Source of the DNA: Natronorubrum daqingense
Lineage (GTDB): Archaea; Halobacteriota; Halobacteria; Halobacteriales; Natrialbaceae
NCBI RefSeq assembly: GCF_001971705.1
Contig: NZ_CP019327.1
Coordinates: 2,914,001-2,978,000 of the forward strand
Direction of reading: 5' to 3'
DNA length: 64,000 nucleotides
The translations under genes were made by a program, and so were the position numbers. Below the pieces are notes generated by a model, which did no database searches, was not told the DNA's origin, and worked only from the letters and a program-made list of their open reading frames with translations. Of this stretch, positions 17,231 to 25,889 are shown in pieces. Position 1 is the first letter of the stretch, and every line of letters starts with the position of its first letter.

Positions 17231-18442
17231 ATGACGACCAAGAACACGATCGATCTCGGCGAGTTTCAGTTCCTGTCGGGCGAGTCGATTCCATCGCTCG
17301 AGGTGGCCTACGAGACCTACGGCGAGTTCGACGGTGACAATGCCGTCTTGATCTGTCACGCCCTCACCGGCAGTTCACACGTCGCCAGACGGCCCGATGC
17401 GGGCGACGAGACGGCCGGACAGGCTCGCGCCTGGTGGGGCGACGTCGTCGGTCCCGGGAAGGCCATCGACACCAGCGAGTACTACGTCGTCTGCGCGAAC
17501 GCGCCGGGGTCGTGCTACGGTACGACGGGGCCCTCGAGCGAGAATCCCGAGACGGGCGAGCCCTACGGCACCGATTTTCCCCCCGTCACGGTCGGCGACT
17601 GGACGCGCGCACAGCGGGCGCTCCTCGACGAACTCGGGGTCGGCCGCCTCCGCGCCGTCATCGGCGGCAGCGTCGGCGGGATGAACGTCCTCGACTGGTT
17701 GCGACGGTTCCCCGACGACGTCGACCGCGCGGGTGCCGTCGCCACCGCCGGTCGACTCGACCCGCAGTGTCTCGCGCTCGACACCGTCGCGCGGCGGGCG
17801 ATTACTGCGGATCCGAACTGGAACGGCGGGCAGTACTACGACGGACCCGACCCCGAAGAAGGGCTGGCTCGAGCGCGCCAGATCGGTCACATCATGTACC
17901 TCTCGAAGGCCTCGATGGCCCGCAAGTTCGGGAGGCGGTCGGCAGGTCGGGAAACGGTCCGCGAGGAGCCGCCGGACCCCGCGGCTGCCTTCTTCCCGTA
18001 TCGGGAGGTCGAGTCCTACCTCGACTATCAAGCCGAGAAGTTCACCGACCGATTCGACGCGAACAGCTACCTCTACATGACGCGCGCGATGGACGACTTC
18101 GACCTCTCGGCGGGCTACGAGTCCGACGCGGACGCCCTTGCAGCGTTCGAGGGCGAACTGCTGGCCCTCTCGTTCACCGGCGACTGGCACTTCACCGTCG
18201 AGCAATCCGAAGCGCTCGCCGAGGCCTGTCGCGAGGGCGGCGTCGACGTGGCCCACCACGTCGTCGAATCCGACCACGGTCACGACGCGTTTCTCGTCGA
18301 ACCCGAAAAAGTCGGGCCGCCGCTCTCGGAACTGCTCGAGGAGGGAATTTCTGGACGGACGATCACCGACACCGACACTGACTCCTCGCCCAACGAGACC
18401 GACTCGTTCGCGCCGGTGCACACGAGTTTGTTTTCCGAGTGA
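17231..18442 (+). CDS. metX: Homoserine O-acetyltransferase
   Basis: An alpha/beta hydrolase-fold acyltransferase of 403 residues that makes O-acetylhomoserine for MetY. The family opens with VAYETYGEF and [10 protein letters not shown]. The nucleophile elbow is GGSVGGMN with Ser147; the other triad residues are Asp318 (TGDWHF) and His351 (HGHDAFL). The C-terminus has a short Asp/Thr-rich tail. Acetyl rather than succinyl specificity is inferred from similarity to archaeal MetX and the MetY partner. It is the second gene of the metY-metX operon. Confidence 0.95.
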   Translation: MTTKNTIDLGEFQFLSGESIPSLEVAYETYGEFDGDNAVLICHALTGSSHVARRPDAGDETAGQARAWWGDVVGPGKAIDTSEYYVVCANAPGSCYGTTGPSSENPETGEPYGTDFPPVTVGDWTRAQRALLDELGVGRLRAVIGGSVGGMNVLDWLRRFPDDVDRAGAVATAGRLDPQCLALDTVARRAITADPNWNGGQYYDGPDPEEGLARARQIGHIMYLSKASMARKFGRRSAGRETVREEPPDPAAAFFPYREVESYLDYQAEKFTDRFDANSYLYMTRAMDDFDLSAGYESDADALAAFEGELLALSFTGDWHFTVEQSEALAEACREGGVDVAHHVVESDHGHDAFLVEPEKVGPPLSELLEEGISGRTITDTDTDSSPNETDSFAPVHTSLFSE

Positions 18443-18468
18443 CACTCCACGCTGTCTGTTAGCAATAG

Positions 18469-18855
18469 CCGTCTCTGATTGGCGCGGGATACGCAATCGC
18501 TCGCTACACGGAAGCCGAAGACGCGACCGAGGCGGTCAAAGCCAGTTTGACCGTCGTTCCGCCGTACCTCGTGTTCGCGCTCATCGCTGCCGTCGTGATG
18601 ACCCACACGTTCACCGAGGATGCTACGGTCACCGCGTTCTTCGGTGACATCGGTGCGAACGCAGCACCGGGCCTCGAGGAGGGCGATTACATCGACGGTG
18701 ACGGCGTCTCGGATGTCGAGTTCGGCCCAGCAACGAGTAGCGCCGTTCTCTACGCTGGACTCCTCGTCCCCGCTGTGCTCGCCGTAATCGGCGGTCTCAT
18801 CACGCAGTGGCGTGACGCACTCGAGACCGTGATGGCGAAAGTCGACCAGCAGTAA
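18469..18855 (+). pseudogene. 5'-truncated membrane protein remnant (DUF7978-like)
   Basis: From the stop codon at 18466-18468 an open frame encodes PSLIGAGYAIARYTEAEDAT and continues into two clear hydrophobic segments (VVPPYLVFALIAAVVM and SAVLYAGLLVPAVLAVIGG) ending at VDQQ. There is no ATG or GTG at the start; the first candidate, TTG 18547, would leave out sequence that reads as genuine protein. Several haloarchaeal membrane proteins of the DUF7978 type end this way, from memory, so this looks like the last two thirds of a gene whose 5' part was lost next to metX. Confidence 0.6.
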
Positions 18856-19009
18856 GCGCATCTCGACGTGACACCGCCGACCAAGCGTGGTGGGGGCACC
18901 CGCAGGAATCGGCTGGTGTTTTCGCGACTACCGCTTCTCCTCGGGAGCGCCAGCAGTCGTCGGAGAAGAGATAGCGGGTTGAAGCCCGTTCGAATTCCAG
19001 GTTCGCGCG

Positions 19010-19405
19010 TCAATCTGCAGCGTGATCGCTCGAGTGGTGGGTGTGCGTTGGGTCACCCGTCGTGTACTGGTCGACGTCGACCGACGAGCGAACCGCCTCG
19101 ACCCACCGACGGAGGTCGGTTGCGAGGAGCGTCGGACTCTCGAGTCGGAGGAGTCGCCCGGTCAGGTGTTTTCCAGTTGGCGATCGAATCGCGGCGATCA
19201 GCGCCCACATCGTGCCCGATGCGAGTGCGCCGAGCGCGGAGAGCGTCATACCGAGGCTCATGAACGTCATCCCGTAGACGACACCGATCGCCATCGACGG
19301 TAGACTCGTTCCGAGTGGCACTCGGGAGCTGGCATCCCGGAGCGTCGGTGCCAGAAAGGCGATCGAGAGGCTGCTACCGATCATGAAGACGAAGTCTTGC
19401 CACAT
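19010..19405 (-). CDS. Small haloarchaeal membrane protein
   Basis: A 131-residue protein starting MWQDFVFMIGSSLSIAFLAP, with about three membrane segments in the first 85 residues: FLAPTLRD between segments 1 and 2, PLGTSLPSMAIG, and a third near TLSALGALASGTMWALIAA. A polar C-terminal tail of about 45 residues ends His-rich (THTHHSSDH). ATG 19405 is chosen because the upstream extension to 19594 is not hydrophobic or acidic and looks non-coding. The core resembles a widespread haloarchaeal hypothetical that lacks the tail. No function is known to me. Confidence 0.7.
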   Translation of the reverse strand: MWQDFVFMIGSSLSIAFLAPTLRDASSRVPLGTSLPSMAIGVVYGMTFMSLGMTLSALGALASGTMWALIAAIRSPTGKHLTGRLLRLESPTLLATDLRRWVEAVRSSVDVDQYTTGDPTHTHHSSDHAAD

Positions 19406-19632
19406 CACAACCAGGTTACTCGATTGTGAGTTAAAACTCTCTCGGTGCCGAAATAGGCAATTACAACGGATTTTCAGCACGACGGACGCATACGGTGAGA
19501 ACGGTCGGCCGGACATCCCTCGAATCCGATTTTCGTCTACAACCCGCTGGTAACCGCGGCTTGTCAGTCGATTCTTCGGTTTCCACTCGAGCAACCATCC
19601 TGACGTGAGCGACTCGATCGGACGGTCCGTCC

Positions 19633-20316
19633 TCAGTTCGCCGTCAGCACGTTCTCGTCGGCGAGGACCTCTCGCGCCTCCGCCATCGTCGAAACGACGA
19701 CGTCACAGTGTGGTTCGACGGCCGGCTTTGGCTCGAAGCCAATGGCGAGACCAGCGACCTCGAGCATCGGCAGATCGTTCGCGCCGTCGCCGACCGCGAC
19801 GGTCTCCGCGAGGTCGACACCGACGTCGGCGGCGAGGTCCTCGAGCGCGTCGTCTTTCGTGCCCTCGATGAGCGGCCCGTCGACGTCTCCTGTGAGTGCT
19901 CCCGCCTGCTCGCCGTCGTCCGAGGCTGCCCCCTCGCCGTCGTCGGCCATCGGCAGCCTATTCGAGACGATGTGATCGACGGAGACGTCCTCGGCCTCGA
20001 GTGCAGCCGCGACGCCGCGTTCGAAGCCACCCGTGAGGATTGCGGTCGTCACGCCCGCGTCGGTGAGTTCCTCGATGAGGTCCGCTGCGCCGGGGCGGAG
20101 TTCGACCTCGTCGAAGGCGGCGGTAACGTCGGCTTTCGGCAAGCCCTCGAGCAAGGCGGCTCGTTTCCGGAGGCTCTCGGCGTAGCCAATCTCGTCGTTC
20201 ATCGCCCGTTCGGTGATCTCGGCCATATCGCCGGCGACCCCGCAGCGATCGCCGAGCAGGACGGTCATTTCCGAATCGGAGAGCGTTCCGTCGAAGTCGA
20301 AGGCGACGACTGTCAT
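19633..20316 (-). CDS. serB: Phosphoserine phosphatase
   Basis: A HAD-family phosphatase, 227 residues, releasing L-serine from phosphoserine. Motif I is AFDFDGTLSDSE with the nucleophile Asp7 and acid Asp9. Motif II is AILTGGF. The motif III/IV region is EGTKDDALEDL and VAVGDGANDLPML. An Asp/Glu/Gly-rich insertion (about residues 125-147, MADDGEGAASDDGE) sits in the middle and is probably lineage-specific. A TATA-like GTTTATTC lies 27 bp before ATG 20316. serA, the first enzyme of the same pathway, is about 2.8 kb away on the other strand. Confidence 0.93.
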   Translation of the reverse strand: MTVVAFDFDGTLSDSEMTVLLGDRCGVAGDMAEITERAMNDEIGYAESLRKRAALLEGLPKADVTAAFDEVELRPGAADLIEELTDAGVTTAILTGGFERGVAAALEAEDVSVDHIVSNRLPMADDGEGAASDDGEQAGALTGDVDGPLIEGTKDDALEDLAADVGVDLAETVAVGDGANDLPMLEVAGLAIGFEPKPAVEPHCDVVVSTMAEAREVLADENVLTAN

Positions 20317-20466
20317 CGGCCGGTGGTTGTGCGCCCCCGAATAAACCAGTTCAGGTTTGGCGTCGCTCGCGGTCAGTGTTTGTGGTCGTCACCAGATCGG
20401 TCGTCGCCCATCGACAGCTCGGTCAGTAGCCGGCGGCGGGTCGGGCGGTTGTCGGTCGCCGCCCGC

Positions 20467-21042
20467 TCAGTCCGCATCGACGCGCCGCGCCTGCGATTCG
20501 AACAACCGCAGTTGCGTGCTGAACACCTGCGCGTCCGGCTCGAGCGCGTACTCGGCGTCCGTCTCGAGGCTATCGCGCGTGAACAAGATCGTCGTCGTTC
20601 GGACCGCGTCGTCGGTCTCGTCGCGAGCGACGTAGCCAGCGTACTCGTCGGGACGCTCGAGGACGGCGATCGTTTCTCCGTCCGGCGGCCGAAGGAGTTG
20701 GACGGTGATCGGTGCCGGCAGTCGGTCGACGACGCGGACGGAAATACCCGGCTGATAGTCGTCCATCGACACCAACAACGGTCGGTCGAGGAGCTCCGGT
20801 TCGGCGTCGTTCGCTGCCTCGCTCTCGTCGTCGCTCGTCGACGTTGCGTCCTCACTTTCGGACTCGTCGGCCGAGACGCGGCCGCCGTCGATCGAACTCG
20901 AGGAGCCAACCACGAGAACCGCTGCAGCGCCCGTCGTTCGTTTCGTCTCGCGACGGCGATTCTCTCCGTCGGTCTCTGTCGAATCGGTCGAATCGGTCGA
21001 ACTGTTCGTCTGTCGTCGGGGTGGGTCGAATCGGTGTGCCAT
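20467..21042 (-). CDS. Third tandem paralogue, diverged, Ser/Asp-rich N-terminus
   Basis: A 191-residue protein. Residues 1-85 are low-complexity Thr, Ser, Glu and Asp; RRRETKRTTGAAAVLVVG inside it resembles a decayed Tat signal. The C-terminal about 105 residues share the pattern of the two neighbouring genes: LERPDEYAGYVAR corresponds to ISQPDEWGGHIIR, TTILFTRDSLETDA to TTFLFADGQQLSAG, and FSTQLRLFESQ to LSPDLNLLSTS. It is therefore a divergent third copy in the same orientation, separated from the second by about 225 bp. Unknown function. Confidence 0.65.
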   Translation of the reverse strand: MAHRFDPPRRQTNSSTDSTDSTETDGENRRRETKRTTGAAAVLVVGSSSSIDGGRVSADESESEDATSTSDDESEAANDAEPELLDRPLLVSMDDYQPGISVRVVDRLPAPITVQLLRPPDGETIAVLERPDEYAGYVARDETDDAVRTTTILFTRDSLETDAEYALEPDAQVFSTQLRLFESQARRVDAD

Positions 21043-21266
21043 TGTCTCGAGAGTCGTCGGGTCGCCCCCCTGCGGTGGTCGCCCTCGTCGCAGTCACGGG
21101 TCGCCTGCGATCACGGGTGACTTCGGTCCGCCAGTTCGTTCGCCCGCGGGTGGCAAGCGAGTCCGTTGTGTCAGTTTGGGGCGCAGTCGGCCGTCGTGGT
21201 TCGGAGTGGATCGCGAGTCGGGGACCGTGTACACGAATCAACGCGGGAAAAAATGGTGAGTGGGTG

Positions 21267-21593
21267 TTAGTCTATCGTCGTGGCGAGGAGGTTCAGCCGG
21301 GAACTGAACATCGTCGCGTCCTCGCCGAGCGAGCCGCTATCGTCCGCACTCAGACTCTGGTCGCTCAGGAAGAGCAACGTCGTCGGTGCCGTCGCTCCTT
21401 CGCCGTTATTGTACCGGATAACGTGCCCGGTGTAGTCGTCCGGTTGGGATATCTCTGGCACCGTCTCTCCGTCTCCGGTCTGAAGAATATCGACCGTCGT
21501 ACTCGTCTCGAGTTGCGCAACGACGTCGAAACTCTCGCCGGACTCGTAGTCGTAGGTGAACACCAGTGCGCGGTCTTCTTGATCTTGAACCAT
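21267..21593 (-). CDS. Second tandem paralogue, 108 aa, no signal peptide
   Basis: Begins MVQDQEDRALVFTYDYES, then QLETSTTVDIL, EISQPDDYTGHVIRY, TTLLFLSDQSLSADD and FSSRLNLLATTID. It is nearly collinear with the globular domain of the preceding gene but lacks its Tat signal and acidic tail. Its ATG lies two bases after the stop codon of that gene, so the two are certainly co-transcribed. Without a signal it should stay in the cytoplasm unless carried by a partner. The domain looks like a small beta-rich fold; no family name is offered. Confidence 0.75.
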   Translation of the reverse strand: MVQDQEDRALVFTYDYESGESFDVVAQLETSTTVDILQTGDGETVPEISQPDDYTGHVIRYNNGEGATAPTTLLFLSDQSLSADDSGSLGEDATMFSSRLNLLATTID

Positions 21594-21595
21594 GG

Positions 21596-22213
21596 TTAGT
21601 TCCCTCCGTTTCCGATTACGTCGTCGTTTTCGTCGTCGACGTCGTTATCGAAGTCGTCATCATCGTCGACGTCATCCTCGAAGTCCTCATCATCCTCGAA
21701 GTCCTCGTCATCGTCGACGTCATCGTCCAGGTCATCGTCCTCGAGGTCGTCATCATCGTCGAGGTCGTCGTCTGGCTCCGCAGCATCGTCCAGGGACGTG
21801 CTGAGGAGGTTGAGATCCGGACTCAACATCGACGCGTCTTCGCTGATCGTCCCGGTGTCACCGGCGCTCAGTTGCTGGCCGTCGGCGAATAGGAACGTCG
21901 TGATTCCCGATTCCGCTCCGATATCGTAGCGGATGATGTGGCCGCCCCACTCGTCGGGCTGGCTGATCTCGTCGACGGTTTCGTCGTCGTCCTGAAGAAT
22001 GTTGACCGTCGTGCTCGTCTCGAGTACGGCGATGACGTTGAAGTCCGCGCCGGGATAGTAGTTGTTCGCGAAGACGGCTACTCGATCCGTCTCCTGTGCG
22101 CCCACGGTGGCGGTGCCGAATCCGGCCGTTCCGAGCGCAAGCGCACCCGTCGCGAGGGCGCTCTTGGCCATAAACGACCGTCTCGAGTCGCCAGTTTGTT
22201 CTTGGTTGCTCAT
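21596..22213 (-). CDS. First tandem paralogue: Tat-exported beta-rich protein with Asp-rich tail
   Basis: A 205-residue protein. The N-terminus has SRRSFMAKSALATGALALG, a Tat signal ending near VGAQ. A globular domain (about 40-140) shares QPDEWGGHIIRY and TTFLFADGQQLSAGDTG with the two downstream genes. The last about 60 residues are almost only Asp and Glu with Leu, Phe or Val at intervals, encoded by repeated DNA. The tail could bind divalent cations or surface polymer, which is inference. It heads a cluster of three paralogues on the minus strand. Confidence 0.78.
   Translation of the reverse strand: MSNQEQTGDSRRSFMAKSALATGALALGTAGFGTATVGAQETDRVAVFANNYYPGADFNVIAVLETSTTVNILQDDDETVDEISQPDEWGGHIIRYDIGAESGITTFLFADGQQLSAGDTGTISEDASMLSPDLNLLSTSLDDAAEPDDDLDDDDDLEDDDLDDDVDDDEDFEDDEDFEDDVDDDDDFDNDVDDENDDVIGNGGN
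21610..21785 (-). repeat. Repetitive DNA encoding an Asp/Glu-rich tail
   Basis: Short GAC/GAT/GAG units with recurring motifs for DDD, DLED, DFED and DVDD, including a doubled EDFEDDEDFEDD. Near-identical 12- to 18-base blocks (such as TCATCCTCGAAGTCCTCA on the plus strand) repeat several times. Slippage could change the tail length. Confidence 0.7.
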
Positions 22214-23127
22214 TTGTCTCTCACGCCCCTTACGGGACAGACGAGAGTACCCCCAGTTTCCAGATTAACACCGACGACCGTTCCTTCCCATATCAATGAA
22301 TTTCCTTCGGGGATATCAGGCATGTAGAATACGCTCCGGTCGCTCTGTAATTCGGGGTTCACGTCAAGTCGCGCCGACAAATCGCCGATCGGAATAGTCC
22401 CCGATCCATCAAACTATATTCTGACGGCAGTGATACCAACTACTCGACATAGCTGCGACCGCCGCTAAAACACGCGATTGCGTCGTCCCTCCGAGGTGAG
22501 GATTATCGATCTCCAGAGGCCGCTCACCGGTTGCACTTTGTACGGTTCGTCGCCGGTCAATTTCGATCTAACCATCAGTTAGCTCTCGGCCACCACTCAC
22601 TAGCGTAGTCGTTCCGTGGGCTTGACGCGAAGCGGCGTCTCACCCGAGAAAGTGGGCGTACGTTACCGTCGTTGGCCGGTGGCAGACGGCCGTCGCCCGG
22701 AAACGAACTCCTTCCGATTTAACGGTTCGAAACGGCCGCGTTACACCGTTGCCAACTGTTTGTTCTCCCGACAATCGAACGGCGTGCCACGTCAGCTATT
22801 CGTACTGAATTGCGGACTGGTAACTACGTTCATACGCGCGAACGAAAAGCGCACCCACACGACTCGAGGTGCCATTTCTTGACCGTTTCGGTCCCGGGTT
22901 CGTCGGTTCGCGTTCCCGGCCGTTCCGGCGAGGCGAAACGAGCGGTTGACTCGGTGTCTCGCCCCACGATCCGTCCGTCGGCACCAGAACCTCGACAGGA
23001 TATGCCGGCGGTAGTATCCTCGGCACCTCGAGCGGTCCGTCCTCGCTCAGCTCGCACCGATGAGGTAGTTTTTGCCAGCGCTGGCGACAACGGAAGGGTT
23101 TACACGCTCCGCACGATTGTCTCGCGC
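22214..23127. other. 914-bp intergenic region without a recognisable gene
   Basis: Separates the divergent paralogue cluster and serA. Open frames here are Arg/Ser/Thr-rich on both strands and match nothing I know. It must contain the promoters of both sides: a TATA-like GTTAATC near 22255 for the minus strand and GGGTTTACAC at 23096-23105 for serA. Otherwise I see nothing. Confidence 0.5.
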
Positions 23128-24714
23128 ATGAAGGTACTCGTCACGGATCCGATCGCCGATGCGGGTCTGGACGTTCTCAGAGACGCCGGCCACGAGGTCG
23201 AGACTGGCTACGAACTCGAGGGTGGGGCACTGCTCGAGGCCGTATCTGACGCCCACGGACTGATCGTTCGCTCGGGGACGGAAGTCACCGAAGAAGTGCT
23301 CGAGGCGGCCGAAGAACTCGCGATCGTCGGCCGAGCAGGGATCGGCGTCGACAACATCGACATCGAGGCTGCGACCGACGAGGGGGTCATCGTTGCGAAT
23401 GCCCCCGAAGGAAACGTTCGCGCGGCCGCAGAACACACCGTCGCGATGACGTTCGCCGCCGCTCGTTCGATCCCGCAGGCTCACATTCGCCTGAAAAACG
23501 GCGAGTGGGCCAAAAGCGACTACCTCGGTGCCGAACTCGACAGCAAGACGCTCGGCGTCGTCGGCCTCGGACGCGTCGGTCAGGAAGTTGCCAAGAAACT
23601 CGACTCGCTGGGCATGGACATCGTCGCGTTCGACCCCTACATCTCCGAGGAGCGCGCCGACCGACTCGGCGCCGAACTCGTCGAGTTCGAGGAGTGTCTC
23701 GAGCGCGGTGACTTCGTCACCATCCACACGCCGCTGACGCCCGAGACGGAGGGGATGATCGGCGAAGACGAACTGGACCTGCTCGAGGACGGCTACATCG
23801 TCAACGTCGGCCGCGGGGGCATTATCCAGGAAGATGCACTCGCCGCGAAGGTCGAAGACGGCACGCTCGCCGGCGCTGCACTCGACGTCTTCGCTGAAGA
23901 GCCCCTGCCGGTCGACTCGTCGCTGCTCGAGCACGAGGACGTCATCGTCACGCCCCACCTCGGTGCCTCGACGGAGGCGGCCCAGGAGAACGTCGCGACC
24001 TCGACGGCCGAACAGGTCGTCGCCGCTATCGCGGGCGAACCGGTCATGAACGCCCTCAACGCGCCCTCGATCGACGAGAGCGCGTTCCCGCGCCTCGAGC
24101 CCTACATCGAAATCGCCGACACCGCGGGCAAGGTCGCCGCACAGCTACTCGACGGTCGAATCGAACGCGTCGAAATCACCTACGAGGGCGACATCGCCGA
24201 CGAGGACGTCGAGTTCGTCACCGCGAGCGCGCTCAAGGGCGTCTTCGAACCCCTCGAGTGGCAGGTCAACGCGGTCAACGCCCCCCAGATCGCCGAGGAT
24301 CGCGGCGTCGACGTCACGGAGTCCAAGACGCGACAGGCCGCCGACTTCCAGAGTCTAATCTCGGTCACCGTCGGCAACGATGACGACGAAATCGCGGTCG
24401 ACGGCACCCTCTTCGCCGGCGACGATCCGCGGATCGTCCGCGTCGACGGCTACCGCGTCGACGCAATCCCACACGGCAAGATGGTCGTCACGCGAAACAC
24501 CGACGAACCCGGCGTCATCGGCCTCATCGGCAGCGTGATGGGCGAACACGGCGTCAACATCGCCGGGATGTTCAACGCCCGCGAGACCCACGGCGGCGAG
24601 GCGCTGACCGTCTACAACGTCGACAGCCAGGTTCCAGACGCCGCGAAGGAGGACCTCGAGTCCGACGATCGGATCATCGGTATCGACTACATCACGCTGA
24701 ACGGACAGGTCTGA
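23128..24714 (+). CDS. serA: D-3-phosphoglycerate dehydrogenase
   Basis: The first enzyme of serine synthesis, NAD-dependent, 528 residues, the long form of the family. The substrate domain begins MKVLVTDPIADAG. The NAD loop is GVVGLGRVGQEVA, and later motifs are NVGRGGII, the catalytic His in VTPHLGASTEAA, an intervening regulatory domain, and an ACT domain near the C-terminus (TDEPGVIGLIGSVMGEHGVNIAGM) for serine feedback. ATG 23128 is chosen; upstream in-frame starts add a non-coding-looking extension, and a TATA-like GGGTTTACAC lies about 27 bp before this ATG. serB lies nearby. Confidence 0.97.
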   Translation: MKVLVTDPIADAGLDVLRDAGHEVETGYELEGGALLEAVSDAHGLIVRSGTEVTEEVLEAAEELAIVGRAGIGVDNIDIEAATDEGVIVANAPEGNVRAAAEHTVAMTFAAARSIPQAHIRLKNGEWAKSDYLGAELDSKTLGVVGLGRVGQEVAKKLDSLGMDIVAFDPYISEERADRLGAELVEFEECLERGDFVTIHTPLTPETEGMIGEDELDLLEDGYIVNVGRGGIIQEDALAAKVEDGTLAGAALDVFAEEPLPVDSSLLEHEDVIVTPHLGASTEAAQENVATSTAEQVVAAIAGEPVMNALNAPSIDESAFPRLEPYIEIADTAGKVAAQLLDGRIERVEITYEGDIADEDVEFVTASALKGVFEPLEWQVNAVNAPQIAEDRGVDVTESKTRQAADFQSLISVTVGNDDDEIAVDGTLFAGDDPRIVRVDGYRVDAIPHGKMVVTRNTDEPGVIGLIGSVMGEHGVNIAGMFNARETHGGEALTVYNVDSQVPDAAKEDLESDDRIIGIDYITLNGQV

Positions 24715-24807
24715 GGCTCCACCAGTCGAAGATTTTTCGCTCCGCTTCGTTCGTGGTTCTTCGTTCGTCATTTTCCGTTCGTTTGCCCTCGCGCCTCGCT
24801 CGTCGGC

Positions 24808-24939
24808 TCAGATGCGATGTCCGTCGGGGCGTGCGGGAAGCGTCCGGAGGCAGTTTCGACAGTACGTATAGCAGTGGTCGTTCGTCGTCTCACAAACCCG
24901 GCAGGTAACCGGCTTCTCGAATGTCCTGCGAGAACTCAT
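24808..24939 (-). CDS. Small zinc-finger protein, 43 aa
   Basis: Starting at ATG 24939 the minus strand encodes MSSRRTFEKPVTCRVC and ends DGHRI. Cysteines at 13, 16, 27 and 30 form two CxxC knuckles (TCRVC and YCRNC), with His22 and Cys23 between. This is a compact zinc-ribbon pattern like the tiny zinc-finger proteins common in haloarchaea. A TATA-like GCTATTACAC (24961-24970 on the plus strand, read in reverse) lies 27 bp before the ATG, as expected for a leaderless gene. Too short for routine ORF calling. Function unknown. Confidence 0.6.
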   Translation of the reverse strand: MSSRRTFEKPVTCRVCETTNDHCYTYCRNCLRTLPARPDGHRI

Positions 24940-25100
24940 CGTCGATGGCTCCACTCGCGAGTGTAATAGCGTCCGCGCTCACGTTTGCAAGGCTACGCGG
25001 AAATCGTAGCAGAGACGCGCTCTCTTCGCGTGATAGGTCGGTTTGCCAGCACACAGCGTTATCTGCGTCGGCGGTCGAGCCACAGGTAGAGGAACGACCC

Positions 25101-25370
25101 ATGTCATGTGCACACCATCCAGACGAACCCGACTCGACGCCGAGTTCCGAATCGGACGTGGCGGAGATGCAGTGGATGCTCCGCAAGGGAGTCTCCCTCG
25201 CACTCATCTCCATCGTCGCCTTGCTCGTCTTGATCGTCGGGCTCGACGTGATGACAGGCCTGATCGACCTCTCGCTCGGAACCGGGCAACTCGCTCTCGG
25301 TGGCGTCCTCGTCGTGCTCTCGCTCGTCGTCATCGGCTTCGCGTGGCCGTCCGACGACCGAGAGGAGTGA
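25101..25370 (+). CDS. Small two-helix membrane protein
   Basis: An 89-residue protein starting MSCAHHPDEPDS. A polar N-terminus includes Cys3 and two His residues, then come two hydrophobic segments (about 32-52 and 58-82) and a charged end (WPSDDREE). ATG 25101 is chosen because the 60 residues upstream in the same frame are not protein-like. I do not recognise a family. It lies upstream of hisI on the same strand, with a hisI promoter between them. Confidence 0.65.
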   Translation: MSCAHHPDEPDSTPSSESDVAEMQWMLRKGVSLALISIVALLVLIVGLDVMTGLIDLSLGTGQLALGGVLVVLSLVVIGFAWPSDDREE

Positions 25371-25511
25371 TCGCCGCCGTCCCGAACGGCCGCTGAATAC
25401 GACGTTCGGATTTCGGTTCTCGAGTGCGTCCCGTGTACGCACTGACATCCAGCAATCCCCGAGCGAGCGCCGTGGCAAAAGACCTATCGCCCTTCCAGAC
25501 AACCATCACGT

Positions 25512-25883
25512 ATGGACGACGCCGTTGCGGTCGACTTCGGCGAGGACGGACTCGTCCCCGCCGTCGCACAGGACGCGACGTCGGGCGAGGTACTCATGCT
25601 CGCGTACGTCTCGCCCGAGGCGCTCGAGCGCACGCGCGAGACGGGTGTCGCACACTATTATTCCCGGAGCCGCGAGGAACTGTGGCAAAAGGGCAAGACG
25701 AGCGGCCACGAACAACACGTCCAGGAGGTTCGCGTCGACTGTGACGCCGATACGTTGCTCTACGTCGTCGAGCAAGACGGCGGGGCGTGTCACACCGGCT
25801 ATCGCTCGTGTTTCTATCGCACTATCGAGGGCGAAACGGTCGGCGAACGGGTGTTCGATCCCGACGCGGTCTACGACGAGTAA
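25512..25883 (+). CDS. hisI: Phosphoribosyl-AMP cyclohydrolase
   Basis: The third step of histidine synthesis, opening the purine ring of phosphoribosyl-AMP; Zn/Mg-dependent. The 123 residues are a stand-alone HisI domain, not fused to HisE. Motifs are [31 protein letters not shown], the metal ligand run [12 protein letters not shown] and the Cys-His pair in [19 protein letters not shown]-like CCTATC lies about 30 bp before the ATG. The next gene starts 6 bases after the stop codon and is probably co-transcribed. Confidence 0.96.
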   Translation: MDDAVAVDFGEDGLVPAVAQDATSGEVLMLAYVSPEALERTRETGVAHYYSRSREELWQKGKTSGHEQHVQEVRVDCDADTLLYVVEQDGGACHTGYRSCFYRTIEGETVGERVFDPDAVYDE

Positions 25884-25889
25884 CCACCA

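Noticed and set aside
15863-17359. A 498-codon open frame on the minus strand
   Set aside because: Antisense to metY, which has full PLP-enzyme motifs.
18975-19015. tRNA T-arm-like GGGTTGAAGCCCGTTCGAATTCC region
   Set aside because: The sequence resembles GTTCGAATTCC but no acceptor stem, D-arm or anticodon arm can be folded around it, so no tRNA is called.
19708-21120. A 470-codon open frame on the plus strand
   Set aside because: Antisense to serB and the third paralogue; the start and middle are mirror-type Arg/Val-rich sequence.
21610-21785. Possible CRISPR-like repeat array
   Set aside because: The repeats are short, in frame and encode the acidic tail; there are no unique spacers.
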